Shown piece after piece: positions 4,273 to 5,455 of a stretch of 5,455 nt of DNA (position 1 is its first letter; every line of letters begins with the position of its first letter). The stretch spans positions 1 to 5,455 of the forward strand of contig WFSM01000039.1 in assembly GCA_015485945.1 (NCBI GenBank), written 5' to 3'. Under the pieces are notes generated by a model, which was not told the origin of the DNA, searched no databases, and was given only the letters and a program-made list of their open reading frames with translations. The translations under genes were made by a program, and so were the position numbers. This DNA is from Candidatus Bipolaricaulota bacterium (lineage in GTDB: Bacteria > Bipolaricaulota > Bipolaricaulia > UBA7950 > UBA9294).

Positions 4273-5455
4273 ATCCCTTGTAGCCGACGACCTGCTTCAG
4301 GTGGTCGACGCTGTCCGGGTTCTGCAGTGTGGTGATGTCCCCGATTGGGTCGTTGCGCACAAGCGCCTTGAGGACGCGACGCATGATCTTACCGGATCGC
4401 GTCTTCGGGACATCGTCGACGAAGATGATCTCGTCCGGCCGTCCGGTGGGGCCGATCACCTTGGTCACCGTGTTCATCAATTCCTTGCGGATTTCCTCCG
4501 ACGGGGTGATCCCGGCCTTGAGCAGGACGAATGCCACCGGCACCTCACCCTTGAGCTCATGCGGACGGGATACGACCGCGACCTCGCTCACCTTGTCGTT
4601 CTGGGCGAGGGCGCTTTCCACTTCGGCGGTGGCGAGGCGGTGGCCGGCGACGTTCATCACGTCGTCAACACGGCCGGTAATGCGGATGTTTCCCACCTCG
4701 TCCTTGCGCGCGCCGTCGCTCGTGAAGTAGCGCTCGGGGCCGTAGTCGGAGAAATACTGGTTCTTGAACCGCTCCATGTCACCGTAGATTCCGCGCGTCA
4801 GCGCCGGCGGGAACGGGTTGAAGATCGTGAGATAACCACCGTCGCCCGGCTTGACCGGAGTGCCACCGGAGTCGAGGATGTCAGCGATCACACCCGGGAA
4901 CGGGCGCCCGGCTACCGTCGGGATGAACGGCCCAATTCCGGGAAGGCTGTTGACCATGTTTGCCCCGGTCTCAGTCTGCCACCACGTGTCGATGATCGGA
5001 CACCGGCCGCCGCCGATCTTGTCGAAGTACCACAGCCACGCATCGACGTTGATTGGCTCACCCACAGTGCCGAGGAGCCGCAGCGAGGACAGGTCGTGCT
5101 TCGCCGGCCACTCGTCCCCCCATTTGATGAACATCCGGATCGCGGTCGGCGCGGTGTACAGTTGCGTAACCTTGTGCTTCTCGATGATCGCCCACATGCG
5201 TCCGTAGTCCGGGGCGTCGGGCGAGCCCTCGTAGATCACGGTCGTCACCCCGTTCATCAACGGCGCGTAGTTGATGTAGGTGTGGCCGGTGATCCACCCG
5301 ACATCGGCGGTGCACCAGAAGATGTCGCCGTCGTGCAGGTCGAAGTTCCATTTAGCGGTGAGATAAGACTGGACGGCGTAACCACCAGTGGTGTGCATGA
5401 TCCCCTTCGGCTGGCCCGTCGTTCCCGACGTGTACAGGAGAAATGCGAGGTCCTC
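4271..5455 (-). CDS. acsA: Acetyl-CoA synthetase (AMP-forming), 5' end cut by window
   Basis: The enzyme activates acetate with ATP and CoA to acetyl-CoA through acetyl-AMP in the cytoplasm. 394 C-terminal residues are visible of a protein that is usually about 650; the frame stays open to the right edge. Numbered from the edge, motifs are the P-loop YTSGTTGQPKG (8-18), GEPIN (132-136), WWQTETG (158-164) whose tryptophan before QTETG fits the small acetate pocket, YFTSDGARKD (243-252), the hinge and C-domain segment GRVDDVMNVAGHR (261-273), and PKTRSGKIMRR (350-360). K356 is the catalytic lysine that other bacteria control by acetylation. Two small departures are Ser for the usual Gly before the Asp of motif A7, and Ala for Ser in LNVSGHR; neither removes a known catalytic residue. 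The gene leads an operon with satP, 11 bp downstream. A propionyl-CoA synthetase is less likely given the motif set. Confidence 0.95.
   Translation of the reverse strand, partial: EDLAFLLYTSGTTGQPKGIMHTTGGYAVQSYLTAKWNFDLHDGDIFWCTADVGWITGHTYINYAPLMNGVTTVIYEGSPDAPDYGRMWAIIEKHKVTQLYTAPTAIRMFIKWGDEWPAKHDLSSLRLLGTVGEPINVDAWLWYFDKIGGGRCPIIDTWWQTETGANMVNSLPGIGPFIPTVAGRPFPGVIADILDSGGTPVKPGDGGYLTIFNPFPPALTRGIYGDMERFKNQYFSDYGPERYFTSDGARKDEVGNIRITGRVDDVMNVAGHRLATAEVESALAQNDKVSEVAVVSRPHELKGEVPVAFVLLKAGITPSEEIRKELMNTVTKVIGPTGRPDEIIFVDDVPKTRSGKIMRRVLKALVRNDPIGDITTLQNPDSVDHLKQVVGYKG

Overview
The window is bacterial. It has ribosome binding sites that match the 16S anti-Shine-Dalgarno (AAGGAGGT before the gene at 4259, GGAGG before the gene at 1127), sigma70-type promoters, and coding DNA rich in G+C with strong GC bias at third codon positions. 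No rRNA, tRNA or other lineage marker is present, so I do not assign a phylum. Two genes appear to be leaderless and the non-coding DNA carries many hairpin repeats. That would fit several GC-rich, deep-branching or uncultured bacterial groups, but this is only inference.

Layout, left to right. (1) Positions 1-198 hold a strong leftward promoter (TTGACA, 16 bp, extended -10) and a leader of about 160 nt. The leader contains a 14-codon ORF and then a well-placed RBS and ATG at position 7, so a gene probably runs off the left edge. (2) Positions 199-436 hold nothing I can support. (3) Hairpin-repeat array A spans about 437-710. (4) A minus-strand gene for a 138-residue all-coiled-coil protein occupies 711-1127 and has its own good promoter. 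(5) Repeat array B spans about 1190-1400. (6) A minus-strand, two-domain GNAT-type N-acetyltransferase gene occupies 1404-2285. (7) Divergent from it is a plus-strand serine racemase / threonine dehydratase family PLP enzyme gene, 2365-3309. Both genes of this pair look leaderless. (8) Repeat array C spans about 3324-3521. (9) A terminator for the opposite strand lies at 3581-3617. (10) A minus-strand operon of acetyl-CoA synthetase (acsA, 5' part cut by the right edge) and a SatP/YaaH-family acetate transporter fills 3681-5455. The two genes are 11 bp apart, and the RBS of the second overlaps the stop codon of the first.

The acsA-satP pair makes sense as acetate uptake followed by activation to acetyl-CoA. 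The PLP enzyme is expected to act on serine or threonine. The acetyltransferase has no assignable substrate.

The most unusual content is non-coding. Three arrays are built from composite hairpins of three related types, which share an ACARG loop but differ in stem sequence through paired, structure-preserving substitutions. All three arrays lie directly downstream of a gene and read in the same orientation relative to that gene, two on the minus strand and one on the plus strand. The two arms of each unit are inverted relative to one another, like REP/BIME or REPIN doublets, and so carry complementary loops. No transposase or RAYT gene is visible in the window.
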